From positions 1-21,873 of the forward strand of contig DIYE01000003.1 in NCBI GenBank assembly GCA_002428885.1: a stretch of DNA of 21,873 bases. Reading direction: 5' to 3'. The notes beneath the pieces were generated by a model. The model saw nothing but the letters and a program-made list of their open reading frames with translations, did not search any database and had not been told where the DNA came from. Shown here piece by piece: positions 14,463-21,873 of this stretch (position 1 is the stretch's first letter; the number at the start of each line of letters is the position of its first letter). The translations under genes were made by a program, and so were the position numbers. This DNA is from Alphaproteobacteria bacterium UBA6062. GTDB taxonomy: Bacteria; Pseudomonadota; Alphaproteobacteria; Sneathiellales; Sneathiellaceae.

Positions 14463-15866
14463 ATGCAGAAGGTACTTATCGCACTGATTGCGGGATTTGC
14501 GCTGCTGGCAAGTGCTTTGCTACCGCAAGAAGCGAGAGCGGCGAAAGTCGTCAATGATGTCGGTGATCCGCTGCATCTTACGTTGAATGCGGGTAAGCTT
14601 GTCCGATTGGATAATCCGGCCACATCCGTTTTTGTTGGCAATGCGGAACTGGCAGATGTTCAGATCCAATCACCGCGGATTATTTATGTTTTTGCCAAGA
14701 AGCCAGGTAAAACCAATCTCTTTGCTCTCGACGGGCGAGGACGTGTTCTGCTGAATTCGCCGGTCATTATCCAGCACGATGTGGAAGCTCTGAATGCGGC
14801 TCTTCAGGATATTGCCCCGGGGAGTAATCTTCAGGCTCAGTCCATGAAGGACGGCATTATTCTTACCGGGCGCGTTGCCTCTGCTGATCTTTCTGCGAGT
14901 GCTCAGCGGATTGCCTCTCTTTACGCGAAAAGCACTAAAATTTTCAACCGGATTGTCGTTGAGGGTGCCATGCAGGTGAACTTGAGGGTTCAGGTCGCCG
15001 AAGTAGCCCGTTCCGTGACCAAGCAGCTTGGTGTGAACTGGGAGAATTTAAGTAATTTTGGTAATTTTTCTTTCGGCTTAGGGGCTGGAAGAGATTTTGT
15101 TGACGGAGCTTTTCTTAGAAATGGCTCTACAACTAGTGGTTTCTTTGGGTTCAACGATGGTCAGACGGCCATTAATGCAGCGATAGATGCTTTGGAAGAT
15201 GAAGGACTGATAACACTTCTTGCTGAACCTAACCTGACCGCTCTGTCCGGGGAAAGTGCCAGTTTTCTGGCTGGTGGTGAATTTCCAATCCCTGTGCCGG
15301 GCGAGGACGGTACTGTAACAGTCAGCTATAAAGATTTTGGTGTTTCTTTGAATTTCACACCAAATATTGTTGCTAATAACCGGATTAATCTTCGTGTAAG
15401 GCCTGAAGTCAGCCAGTTATCGTCAACATCAGCTATTAATGTTGGTGGTGTGTTTATCCAGTCACTGATAACAAGGCGGGCAAATACAACGGTAGAGCTG
15501 GCAAGCGGGCAGAGTTTTGTCATTGGTGGACTGTTAAACAGCGATTCCGACAACAATGTCCAGAAAACGCCATTGCTGGGTGAGCTCCCCATTATCGGGG
15601 CTTTGTTCCGCTCAACCTCTTTTCAACGGAACGAAACAGAACTGGTGATTATTGTCACCCCTTATCTGGTCAAGCCAACCAATTCCAGAATGGCATTGCC
15701 GACGGATGGATATGTTCCGCCCAATAGCACGGATCAGTACAAGGATGGATTGAATTACCGGCCGACTCATGATGATAAATCCGCCAGTAAATCTACACCT
15801 GCCAAACCGACAACGGCCAATAAGGACGTCAAACTCGTCGGTCCGGCCGGCTTTATTATGGAGTAA
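14463..15866 (+). CDS. cpaC: CpaC/RcpA outer-membrane secretin
   Basis: A 467-residue secretin that forms the outer-membrane channel for the Tad pilus. A signal peptide (MQKVLIALIAGFALLASALLP...ARAA) is followed by the pilus-specific N-terminal domain (LTLNAGKLVRLDNPATSVFVGNAE), a BON-like domain (SMKDGIILTGRVAS), and the secretin core from QVNLRVQVAEVARS to VIIVTPYLVKP. LLAEPNLTALSGESASFLAGGEFPIPVP is the signature strand-lip region. The C-terminus ends in GPAGFIME, as expected for CpaC. AAGGGGG gives a good ribosome site. Stability probably depends on the lipoprotein encoded next. Confidence 0.97.
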   Translation: MQKVLIALIAGFALLASALLPQEARAAKVVNDVGDPLHLTLNAGKLVRLDNPATSVFVGNAELADVQIQSPRIIYVFAKKPGKTNLFALDGRGRVLLNSPVIIQHDVEALNAALQDIAPGSNLQAQSMKDGIILTGRVASADLSASAQRIASLYAKSTKIFNRIVVEGAMQVNLRVQVAEVARSVTKQLGVNWENLSNFGNFSFGLGAGRDFVDGAFLRNGSTTSGFFGFNDGQTAINAAIDALEDEGLITLLAEPNLTALSGESASFLAGGEFPIPVPGEDGTVTVSYKDFGVSLNFTPNIVANNRINLRVRPEVSQLSSTSAINVGGVFIQSLITRRANTTVELASGQSFVIGGLLNSDSDNNVQKTPLLGELPIIGALFRSTSFQRNETELVIIVTPYLVKPTNSRMALPTDGYVPPNSTDQYKDGLNYRPTHDDKSASKSTPAKPTTANKDVKLVGPAGFIME

Positions 15867-15870
15867 TCTG

Positions 15871-16593
15871 ATGGGCAAAGTGACTATTCCAAACATAAAG
15901 ACTGTCAGCTTTTTAGGACTGATTGCGGTTATTGGTCTTGGAGGGTGTGCACCGCGCGATCCCGAGACGGGCGAGGTTAAACTGCGGGCGTCACCAGAGA
16001 CAGCCATGATGAACAAAGCTATCAGTGTCAAGAAGTTGACACCTGTCTTTGTCGTAAAATTCGAGCCCGCAGGATCTGCATTCTCCGAACTGGAGAAAGG
16101 ACGGTTGCTTGGGTTTATTCAGGCACAAGGTGCTGAATTTGGAGATGCTCTTCAGCTTGAATTGCCTCCTTTTTCCGACGCAGCCGGTCTGAATGAGGAG
16201 CGCTTTGGTGCCATCGGTAATTTCCTGCAGGACGAAGGCTTTATTGTTGAGCCAAAACTGGCACGCGATGGGCTTGAGAACTCTTTGAGGGTGTTTTTCA
16301 CAAAATATGTGGCAACTGTTGATCCGGACTGTTCCCGTGGTTGGACACGCCCTGAAGGGCAGGAATATGAGAGCTTGCCGCTTGAGCATATGGGATGTGC
16401 GACGGCTTCCAACCTGGCGCAGATGCTGGCTGATCCGAAAGATCTCATTGAGCCCAAAGATATCGGAGCCTACGACGGCGAACGGGCGACCCGCGCCATC
16501 ATGAGATACAAGCGGATTGGTGGCTCTAGCGGTGGATCCGGGGGCGGATCCAGTTCTGGTGGCGCTAAATCCTCCGGCGGCGGCAAAAAGTAA
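15871..16593 (+). CDS. cpaD: CpaD pilus lipoprotein
   Basis: A 240-residue lipoprotein. The signal ends in GLGGC with Cys26 as lipid site. The CpaD region is seen in LELPPFSDAAGLNEERFGAIGNFL and in GCATASNLAQMLADPKDLIEP, a family hallmark near the end. Two further cysteines (in DPDCSRG and MGCATA) may form a disulfide. The C-terminal 20 residues are a Gly/Ser-rich tail. CpaD helps place and stabilise the secretin (family knowledge). The start at 15871 was chosen for the lipoprotein signal and GGAG nine bases upstream; an earlier in-frame ATG lies inside cpaC. Confidence 0.94.
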   Translation: MGKVTIPNIKTVSFLGLIAVIGLGGCAPRDPETGEVKLRASPETAMMNKAISVKKLTPVFVVKFEPAGSAFSELEKGRLLGFIQAQGAEFGDALQLELPPFSDAAGLNEERFGAIGNFLQDEGFIVEPKLARDGLENSLRVFFTKYVATVDPDCSRGWTRPEGQEYESLPLEHMGCATASNLAQMLADPKDLIEPKDIGAYDGERATRAIMRYKRIGGSSGGSGGGSSSGGAKSSGGGKK

Positions 16594-16616
16594 TCTGATT
16601 GGGAAGGCATGATAAT

Positions 16617-17852
16617 ATGGCGAGCGCAGCATCTAATTTAAGCACGCTTTTCGGCACGCAGGTCGATGAAGAATTCATGGCCTTTGTGGATGATGAGCAT
16701 TCTCTGGGCATTTGTCGGCAGGTTGCTTCAGAGAAAGAGTGGTCCGCAGATTCCATTCAGGACGGCGGTATCGGCGTTGCTCTGGAGCGTATCGAAGCGG
16801 GTCATTCTCCCAAGGTTGTTTTTGCGGATATCAGCCGCAGCCTGGATCCGGAAGCCGATATTACCCGTTTGGTTCGTAAAATGGGACCGAACAACAATTT
16901 GATCCTGCTTGGGGCCTCCAATGATGTGGCGGTTTTTCGTAAATTGATCGCTCTTGGTGCCAGTGATTATCTGGTTAAGCCGTTGACGGCGGATCTTTTT
17001 ATTGATGCTGTCGAGAATATAGATAAGCAGGCCCAGGCTCAAAAAGTCGCTCAAAGCGGCCGTTTGACCGTTGTGATTGGTGTTCGGGGCGGGGTCGGAG
17101 CATCCACCATCGCCACAAATATGGCCTGGATCATGGCCAATGAAGAAAATCTCTCAACGGCGCTTTTGGATCTGGATCTGCATTTCGGAACATCTACATT
17201 GGCGCTGGATATCGAAACCGGAGGCGGTTTCAGGGAAGCTCTGGAAAATCCGCACCGACTGGACAAACTATTCCTGGACAGCGCCTTGTCCAAAGTCGGC
17301 GATAAACTTGCCGTCTTGGGAACGGAAGAGCCCATTGAGGAATTTGTCGACGTTAATCCGGAATCTATTGATACCCTCATCGGTGAAATCGTTCAGGACT
17401 ATAACCAGGTCGTTGTCGATTTGCCGCGGCATTTACTGCCGACGCAGGGAGCCTTGCTGGCGTCAGCGGATACGGTTGTCCTGGTATCCGATCAGACACT
17501 GGCCGGTATTCGGGATATTAACCGGATTACCCAGGCTATGACCTCTTTGTCTACAAAAGGTCGGATTTTGCGGGTTGTAAGCCGTGTCGGCGGTGAGCGG
17601 GCGGCCCAGGTAACCAAGGCAGATTTTGCAAGAGCACTGGAAGAGCCCATTGACGGCACCATTCCGGAAGATGCAAAAACCCTGACGGTCTGCGCCAATG
17701 CCGGTAAATCCATCCCATCCGTTGCGACCAAGGCACCTATTAGCAAGGCGCTTCGGGAAATCGCGGCAACCGTGTCTGATTATCACGAGCCCAAGAAGAA
17801 AGGCCTTCTTGGCAGGATGATCAAGCCGCGTGTTAAAAGCGAGGATAGTTAG
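16617..17852 (+). CDS. cpaE: CpaE/TadZ localisation ATPase
   Basis: A 411-residue protein with an N-terminal response-regulator-like domain (VVFADISRSL ... NLILLGASNDVAVFRKLIALGASDYLVKPL) and a MinD/ParA-like ATPase domain. The deviant Walker A, GVRGGVGAST (155-164), has Ala where most P-loops have Lys; the preceding position is Arg instead of Lys, typical of CpaE. LLDLDLHFGTSTLALDI is the Walker A' region and VVVDLPRHL the switch II. Family members locate the pilus machine at the cell pole. ATG 16617 is preceded by GGGAAGG; an upstream TTG in frame is less likely. Confidence 0.96.
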   Translation: MASAASNLSTLFGTQVDEEFMAFVDDEHSLGICRQVASEKEWSADSIQDGGIGVALERIEAGHSPKVVFADISRSLDPEADITRLVRKMGPNNNLILLGASNDVAVFRKLIALGASDYLVKPLTADLFIDAVENIDKQAQAQKVAQSGRLTVVIGVRGGVGASTIATNMAWIMANEENLSTALLDLDLHFGTSTLALDIETGGGFREALENPHRLDKLFLDSALSKVGDKLAVLGTEEPIEEFVDVNPESIDTLIGEIVQDYNQVVVDLPRHLLPTQGALLASADTVVLVSDQTLAGIRDINRITQAMTSLSTKGRILRVVSRVGGERAAQVTKADFARALEEPIDGTIPEDAKTLTVCANAGKSIPSVATKAPISKALREIAATVSDYHEPKKKGLLGRMIKPRVKSEDS

Positions 17853-17854
17853 GC

Positions 17855-19744
17855 GTGAGTTTGTGGCGTTCCTCTTCGGCCAATCGAGACCAAAAACCTG
17901 CAGCCGCTAGCGGTTCCTCTGCGGGAACGGGAGCGGCTGAGCTTGTTGACGGGCTTAGTGAACTGGCCCGGGATGCTTTGCTTGACGGCTTTGACACCAC
18001 GACCACACGGAATGATGTCGCGCAGCAGATTAAACAATTCACCAAAGAGACGCTGGAACAAAGAAAACTCAAACTCAACGTCCTGGAACAGAGAAATCTC
18101 ACAGGAAGTCTGACCAGCCGGCTTTGGGCGGATGTTCAGGAGAAGCAGGCCAGTCTTAAACCGGATATTCCGGTCCGAAGTGAGGATACTGCTGACACAG
18201 ATGATATTGTACCGGATGCGACGCAAATCGTTGAAGAAGGGATAACGGTTTTTGGGGCGGACAGCGCTGCCCCAGTGGAAGTTAAGGCTGAATTTGAACA
18301 GCCACAGGAAGTTCCCTCCGACATCTTATCGCCACGGCAGGCTGATGAAGATATTGAGGAAATTGCCGAGCCGGTCATTCCGCAAGCCTCTTCTCCGGAA
18401 GAGGTGAAAAAACCTGCCGAACCGGAAGCTCAAAAAGCTGATATTCTGAAACTGGAAGCCGTCACTGAAAAGTCAGCTCCTCGCTCCGCCAGCCAGACTG
18501 AAATCGTTAAGGAAAAAGTACAGCCGTTGCTGCTGGAGCGGATTGATATCAGCGCCGCCGTAACGATGGATCGTCTTGATCTTGCGCGGGATATTTCTGA
18601 TATCGTTGGCGATATCCTGATAGAGGAGCGGATCCAGCTTAACCAGCGAGAGCAGCGGGAACTCATTGAAAGCCTTATGCATGATATGCTGGGGCTTGGG
18701 CCACTTGAGCCTTTGCTGGCAGATGAAGCGGTCACTGATATCATGGTGAACGGCCCTAAGCAGGTCTATGTGGAAAAGAAGGGTAAGCTGGTTCTGTCAG
18801 ACTGCCAGTTCCGTGACAATGCTCATGTTCTCAGTATCGCCAGTCGCATTGTGAGCCATGTGGGCCGGCGTGTCGACGAATCCAATCCGCTGGTGGATGC
18901 CCGTCTTGCAGACGGCAGCCGTGTGAATATTATCATTCCGCCGCTGGCTATCGATGGTCCCAGTATCTCGATCCGTAAATTCGCCAAGCAGAAAATTACA
19001 CTGGATACGATGGAGCGTCAGGGCAATCTGTCAACGCCTGCTGCTACTGTGTTAAGGGTGGCTGGCCGTTGCCGTCTGAATATCCTGATTTCCGGTGGTA
19101 CGGGTTCCGGTAAGACCACTTTGCTGAACGCTATTTCGCAGTTGATCGATCCCGGTGAACGGATTGTCACGATTGAGGATGCGGCGGAGCTACAAATGCA
19201 GCAGCCACATGTTGTCCGCCTCGAAACCCGCTCTGCCAATCTCGAGGGTGGGGGGGAGATCACCATGCGGGATCTGCTGAAAAACTCCCTGCGTATGCGT
19301 CCGGACCGGATTATCCTGGGTGAGATCCGTGGCGGTGAAGCCATTGATATGCTGCAGGCCATGAATACGGGCCATGATGGATCACTTTCTACTATCCACG
19401 CCAACCGTCCTCGTGAAGCTTTGACCCGTCTTGAGAATATGGTCGGAATGTCCGGCATTAATCTTCCTGCAAAAGCAGTCAAAAACCAGATTGCTTCGGC
19501 GATCGACCTGATTGTTCAGGTGAGCCGGATGCGCGATGGTATGCGGCGGATTACCTATATTTCTGAAGTGGTTGGCATGGAAGAAGATGTGATCACCATG
19601 CAGGACCTGTTCTGGTACGAGTATCAGGGTGAAGATAAAGGCGGTCGGTTGTTGGGTGAATTCAAGTCATCCGGTTTGCGGCCTCATTTCGCACCAAGGG
19701 CGGCTTATTTCGGGCTCGATAAAATGTTGATAGGAGCGATGTAA
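17855..19744 (+). CDS. cpaF: CpaF/TadA pilus assembly ATPase with long N-terminal extension
   Basis: A 629-residue VirB11/GspE-type ATPase that drives pilus polymerisation (and retraction in Caulobacter). The conserved part starts near residue 219 and has Walker A GGTGSGKTT (414-422), the catalytic Glu490 in RIILGEIRGGEA, and the histidine box GHDGSLSTIHANRPREAL. Family members are usually about 450-500 residues. Here a 218-residue N-terminal part precedes the core, of which residues about 105-210 are rich in Glu, Pro, Ala and Asp and look disordered. It starts with GTG two bases after cpaE ends, so translational coupling is likely. Its TAA overlaps the tadB ATG. Confidence 0.96.
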   Translation: MSLWRSSSANRDQKPAAASGSSAGTGAAELVDGLSELARDALLDGFDTTTTRNDVAQQIKQFTKETLEQRKLKLNVLEQRNLTGSLTSRLWADVQEKQASLKPDIPVRSEDTADTDDIVPDATQIVEEGITVFGADSAAPVEVKAEFEQPQEVPSDILSPRQADEDIEEIAEPVIPQASSPEEVKKPAEPEAQKADILKLEAVTEKSAPRSASQTEIVKEKVQPLLLERIDISAAVTMDRLDLARDISDIVGDILIEERIQLNQREQRELIESLMHDMLGLGPLEPLLADEAVTDIMVNGPKQVYVEKKGKLVLSDCQFRDNAHVLSIASRIVSHVGRRVDESNPLVDARLADGSRVNIIIPPLAIDGPSISIRKFAKQKITLDTMERQGNLSTPAATVLRVAGRCRLNILISGGTGSGKTTLLNAISQLIDPGERIVTIEDAAELQMQQPHVVRLETRSANLEGGGEITMRDLLKNSLRMRPDRIILGEIRGGEAIDMLQAMNTGHDGSLSTIHANRPREALTRLENMVGMSGINLPAKAVKNQIASAIDLIVQVSRMRDGMRRITYISEVVGMEEDVITMQDLFWYEYQGEDKGGRLLGEFKSSGLRPHFAPRAAYFGLDKMLIGAM

Positions 19745-20730
19745 TGGATCCGATGATGACATTGGTAGTGGGAGGAGCCACACTCCTTGTTGCTCTTATT
19801 CTCGGATTTGCCCTGTTCGGCGGGGATGAAGTAACGGCAAATTCAAAGCGTCGTCTTGCCGAAGTCGGGCGAGGGGACGGACCGGTTCCCTCCAAGCCAA
19901 CGGGCAGAAGCACTGCGAGGATCAATGATCAGCAGAGTAGCATTAAGGCACTCGACGTTATTGTCCGTAAATTGATCCCGAAACCGGCAGAGTTGAGATC
20001 GCGCCTGGAGAAAACAGGTCTGAAGATATCTATTGCGGAATATGCTCTCATAACCGTTTTTGTCATGGCTTTGACTTTTGTAGGTTTGTACATGTTCTAT
20101 GATATCGGCATGGTTATTTCCATTCCGACAAGTCTCTTTGCCGGTATCTTTTTTCCGCATTTTGTCATTGGTTTTCTGGGCAAGAGGCGCATTAATAAGT
20201 TCATGAACATCTTCCCGGAAGCCATTGAACTTCTTGTTAGAAGTATTCGCGCGGGTTTGCCGATCAGTGAAGCGATTGTCTCTGTTGGTAATGATGCTGC
20301 AGAACCCGTTGGAGAAGAGTTTCGGGGGGTTGCCGATAAAATGAAAGTCGGTAAAACGATTGAGGAAGCTCTTTGGGATGTCGCAAGAAGGATTGATCCA
20401 CCGGATTTTAAATTCCTGATTATTGCCATCTCCATCCAGCGGGAAACAGGTGGTAACCTTGCAGAGACACTGGCAGGTCTTGCGGATACGCTTCGCAAAC
20501 GACGTCAGATTAAGCTCAAGGTTAAGGCTATGTCGTCTGAAGCAAGAGCCAGTGCCTGGATTATCGGATCCCTGCCTTTCATCATGTTCGGTCTTCTGTG
20601 GTTGGTGAACGAAGATTACATTAATGATCTGATTAATGATCCTCGTGGTATTTACCTTATTGGCGCAGGCCTTACATCCATCTCTTTGGGTGTTGCCGTT
20701 ATGGCCAAGATGGTTCGTTTCGAGATTTAG
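19744..20730 (+). CDS. tadB: TadB inner-membrane platform protein
   Basis: A 328-residue type II secretion F-domain protein. It has an N-terminal membrane segment (residues 4-24), two helices around residues 98-140, and two near the C-terminus. The core motif region reads FPEAIELLVRSIRAGLPISEAI and FLIIAISIQRETGGNLAETLAGLADTLRKR, typical of GspF/TadB. It forms with TadC the platform engaged by CpaF. The ATG overlaps the cpaF stop (TAATG), so translation is coupled. tadC follows after nine bases. Confidence 0.96.
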   Translation: MDPMMTLVVGGATLLVALILGFALFGGDEVTANSKRRLAEVGRGDGPVPSKPTGRSTARINDQQSSIKALDVIVRKLIPKPAELRSRLEKTGLKISIAEYALITVFVMALTFVGLYMFYDIGMVISIPTSLFAGIFFPHFVIGFLGKRRINKFMNIFPEAIELLVRSIRAGLPISEAIVSVGNDAAEPVGEEFRGVADKMKVGKTIEEALWDVARRIDPPDFKFLIIAISIQRETGGNLAETLAGLADTLRKRRQIKLKVKAMSSEARASAWIIGSLPFIMFGLLWLVNEDYINDLINDPRGIYLIGAGLTSISLGVAVMAKMVRFEI

Positions 20731-20739
20731 GAGGTTCCC

Positions 20740-21708
20740 ATGAACCTGATGTCACTGCTGCCTGATTTTCTAAAATCTGAAGATGTGATCGCCATGATCG
20801 CAGGTGGAGCCGCCTTTTTCTCCTTCCTGATTGTCTGGAATGCTCTGCTGGTCAAAGATACATTGCCCGACCGGATCAAGAGTCTTGAAAAGAGGCGGAA
20901 TAAACTGCGGGGAGATCTCGTCAGCGAGACGCGTCAACGTAGTCAGCTTATTGCCAAAGAAACCTTGATGCATCGAATTGTTAAAAAATTACAATTGATG
21001 AAAGGTGAAAGAGCACGGCAGATTTCCGCGAACCTCGCCAAGGCCGGTTGGCGCTCTAAAGATGCTCTGGTAACCTATCTGTTTGCCAGAATTAGCCTGC
21101 CTTTTGTTTTTGGCGGTCTGGGTATGTTGTATTTTGCCGGTAAAAACCCTTTTGAATGGCCCTTTATTGGCGCTGTTCTGGCCTCTATCGGTGCTGCGTT
21201 TGTTGGATATTCTCTGCCAGCTGTTTTGCTTAAAAACCAGAAGTCGAAACGGTATGAAGCGATGCGTAAAAGCTTGCCGGATGCGCTTGATTTGCTGGTG
21301 ATTTGTACGGAAGCAGGCCTAAACCTTGATAGCGGTTTGGATCGGGTTTGTCGGGAAGTTTCCAACTCTGCTCCGGAACTGGCAGATGAATTCGGGCTGA
21401 CATCCATTGAACTCGGTTTTCTGCCGGATCGGAAAGAAGCTCTTCTTAATCTTGCGCAACGTGTTGAGTTTCAGGCGATGGTTACATTTGTAAATACACT
21501 GCTGCAAACGGAGAAATATGGTACGCCTGTGGCTGTTGCTCTCAGGGTACTGTCTGCGGAGATGCGTCACGAACGTCTTATGAAGGCCGAAGAAAAGGCA
21601 GCCCGTCTTCCGGCTATTATGACAGTGCCAATGATTGTCTTTATTCTGCCGTCTCTATTTATCGTTCTGATTGGTCCTGCTGTTTTGAGAGCAATGGACG
21701 CTTTCTAA
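20740..21708 (+). CDS. tadC: TadC inner-membrane platform protein
   Basis: A 322-residue T2SSF-domain protein and partner of TadB. Membrane segments lie near residues 17-33, 106-130, 137-160 and at the C-terminus (MTVPMIVFILPSLFIVLIGPAVL). The F-domain core reads SLPDALDLLVICTEAGLNLDSGLDRV and FVNTLLQTEKYGTPVAVALRVLSAEMRHER. A strong GGAGG precedes the ATG. It is the last gene of the operon, and a strong terminator begins 21 bp later; the TPR lipoprotein gene tadD, often next in Tad loci, is absent here. Confidence 0.96.
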   Translation: MNLMSLLPDFLKSEDVIAMIAGGAAFFSFLIVWNALLVKDTLPDRIKSLEKRRNKLRGDLVSETRQRSQLIAKETLMHRIVKKLQLMKGERARQISANLAKAGWRSKDALVTYLFARISLPFVFGGLGMLYFAGKNPFEWPFIGAVLASIGAAFVGYSLPAVLLKNQKSKRYEAMRKSLPDALDLLVICTEAGLNLDSGLDRVCREVSNSAPELADEFGLTSIELGFLPDRKEALLNLAQRVEFQAMVTFVNTLLQTEKYGTPVAVALRVLSAEMRHERLMKAEEKAARLPAIMTVPMIVFILPSLFIVLIGPAVLRAMDAF

Positions 21709-21728
21709 ACTCTAAGAGATCTGAAGAA

Positions 21729-21765
21729 AAAAGCCCCCGGAACATATTCTGTTCCGGGGGCTTTT
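21729..21765. terminator. Strong bidirectional terminator after tadC
   Basis: AAAAGCCCCCGGAACA (21729-21744) pairs perfectly with TGTTCCGGGGGCTTTT (21750-21765) around a 5-nt loop. Plus strand ends in TTTTCATTTTT, minus strand in TTTTTTC, so it can stop transcripts from both sides. Confidence 0.95.
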
Positions 21766-21801
21766 CATTTTTATATGAGAGAGCGCGTGGTAGCCCAGTG
21801 A

Positions 21802-21873
21802 TCAGTAGCCGATATAAGCGCTGTCATAGCGGTTGAGGCCGCGTCGTTCCTTGTTAGGCTTAGACAGGCGGGC
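21802..21873 (-). CDS. Possible C-terminal end of a minus-strand gene (partial)
   Basis: From the window edge the minus strand is open for 23 codons reading ARLSKPNKERRGLNRYDSAY then IGY and a TGA at 21804-21802. The stop is 37 bp before the bidirectional terminator, as expected for a convergent gene end. The basic, aromatic-ending tail is not recognised. The short length means chance is not excluded. Confidence 0.4.
   Translation of the reverse strand, partial: ARLSKPNKERRGLNRYDSAYIGY

Noticed and set aside
1..21873. CRISPR arrays, rRNA or tRNA genes, transposases or phage genes.
   Set aside because: None seen on reading through; the only clear repeats are the flp 3' copies, the inverted repeats and the terminators listed.

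Overview
The window looks like chromosomal DNA of an alphaproteobacterium. The evidence is the gene order of its Tad/Cpa pilus locus (flp-flp-cpaABCDEF-tadBC, with tadE-type genes and a divergent tadG), a DUF1127 protein, and sites matching the CtrA box TTAA-N7-TTAA in front of three pilus transcription units. I cannot name a genus from the sequence alone.

Layout. (1) 1-3.56 kb, small metabolic and accessory genes: the end of a HIT-family hydrolase, two tandem VOC (glyoxalase-fold) paralogues, an NAD(P)-binding reductase divergent from a TetR regulator with three palindromic operators between them, a DUF1989 protein convergent with the TetR gene, and a DUF1127 protein. (2) 3.6-5.75 kb, mostly A/T-richer and poorly recognised: a small membrane protein with a Cys4 zinc-ribbon tail, a perfect 14-bp inverted repeat, a secreted four-cysteine protein, and an M48-like lipoprotein whose HExxH motif reads HQFGH. 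(3) 5.75-8.67 kb: bioB (minus) divergent from a methionyl-tRNA synthetase gene (plus) with KFSTS in place of KMSKS. (4) 8.7-21.8 kb: a nearly complete Tad pilus locus.

The Tad locus has four transcriptional blocks. Two TadE-type minor pseudopilin genes (plus) end at a terminator facing tadG (minus), which has its own terminator. tadG diverges from flp across about 500 bp of very A/T-rich DNA that ends in a structured flp leader. flp is followed by a 36-bp repeat of its own 3' end and a strong terminator, then a second pilin gene and the prepilin peptidase cpaA. cpaB-cpaC-cpaD-cpaE-cpaF-tadB-tadC form one tight operon closed by a strong bidirectional terminator. CpaA should cleave the pilins and TadE-type proteins. 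CpaC with lipoprotein CpaD would form the outer-membrane secretin, with CpaB as periplasmic partner. CpaF powers assembly on the TadB/TadC platform, and CpaE places the machine. No tadD-type TPR gene lies between tadC and the terminator.

The observations most worth following are the near-identical CtrA-like boxes in front of tadE and cpaB (with relatives before flp and tadG), the in-frame 66-bp-offset repeat that could exchange the Flp C-terminus, the paired C-terminal cysteines in both pilins, and the HExxH-to-HQxxH change in the lipoprotein.
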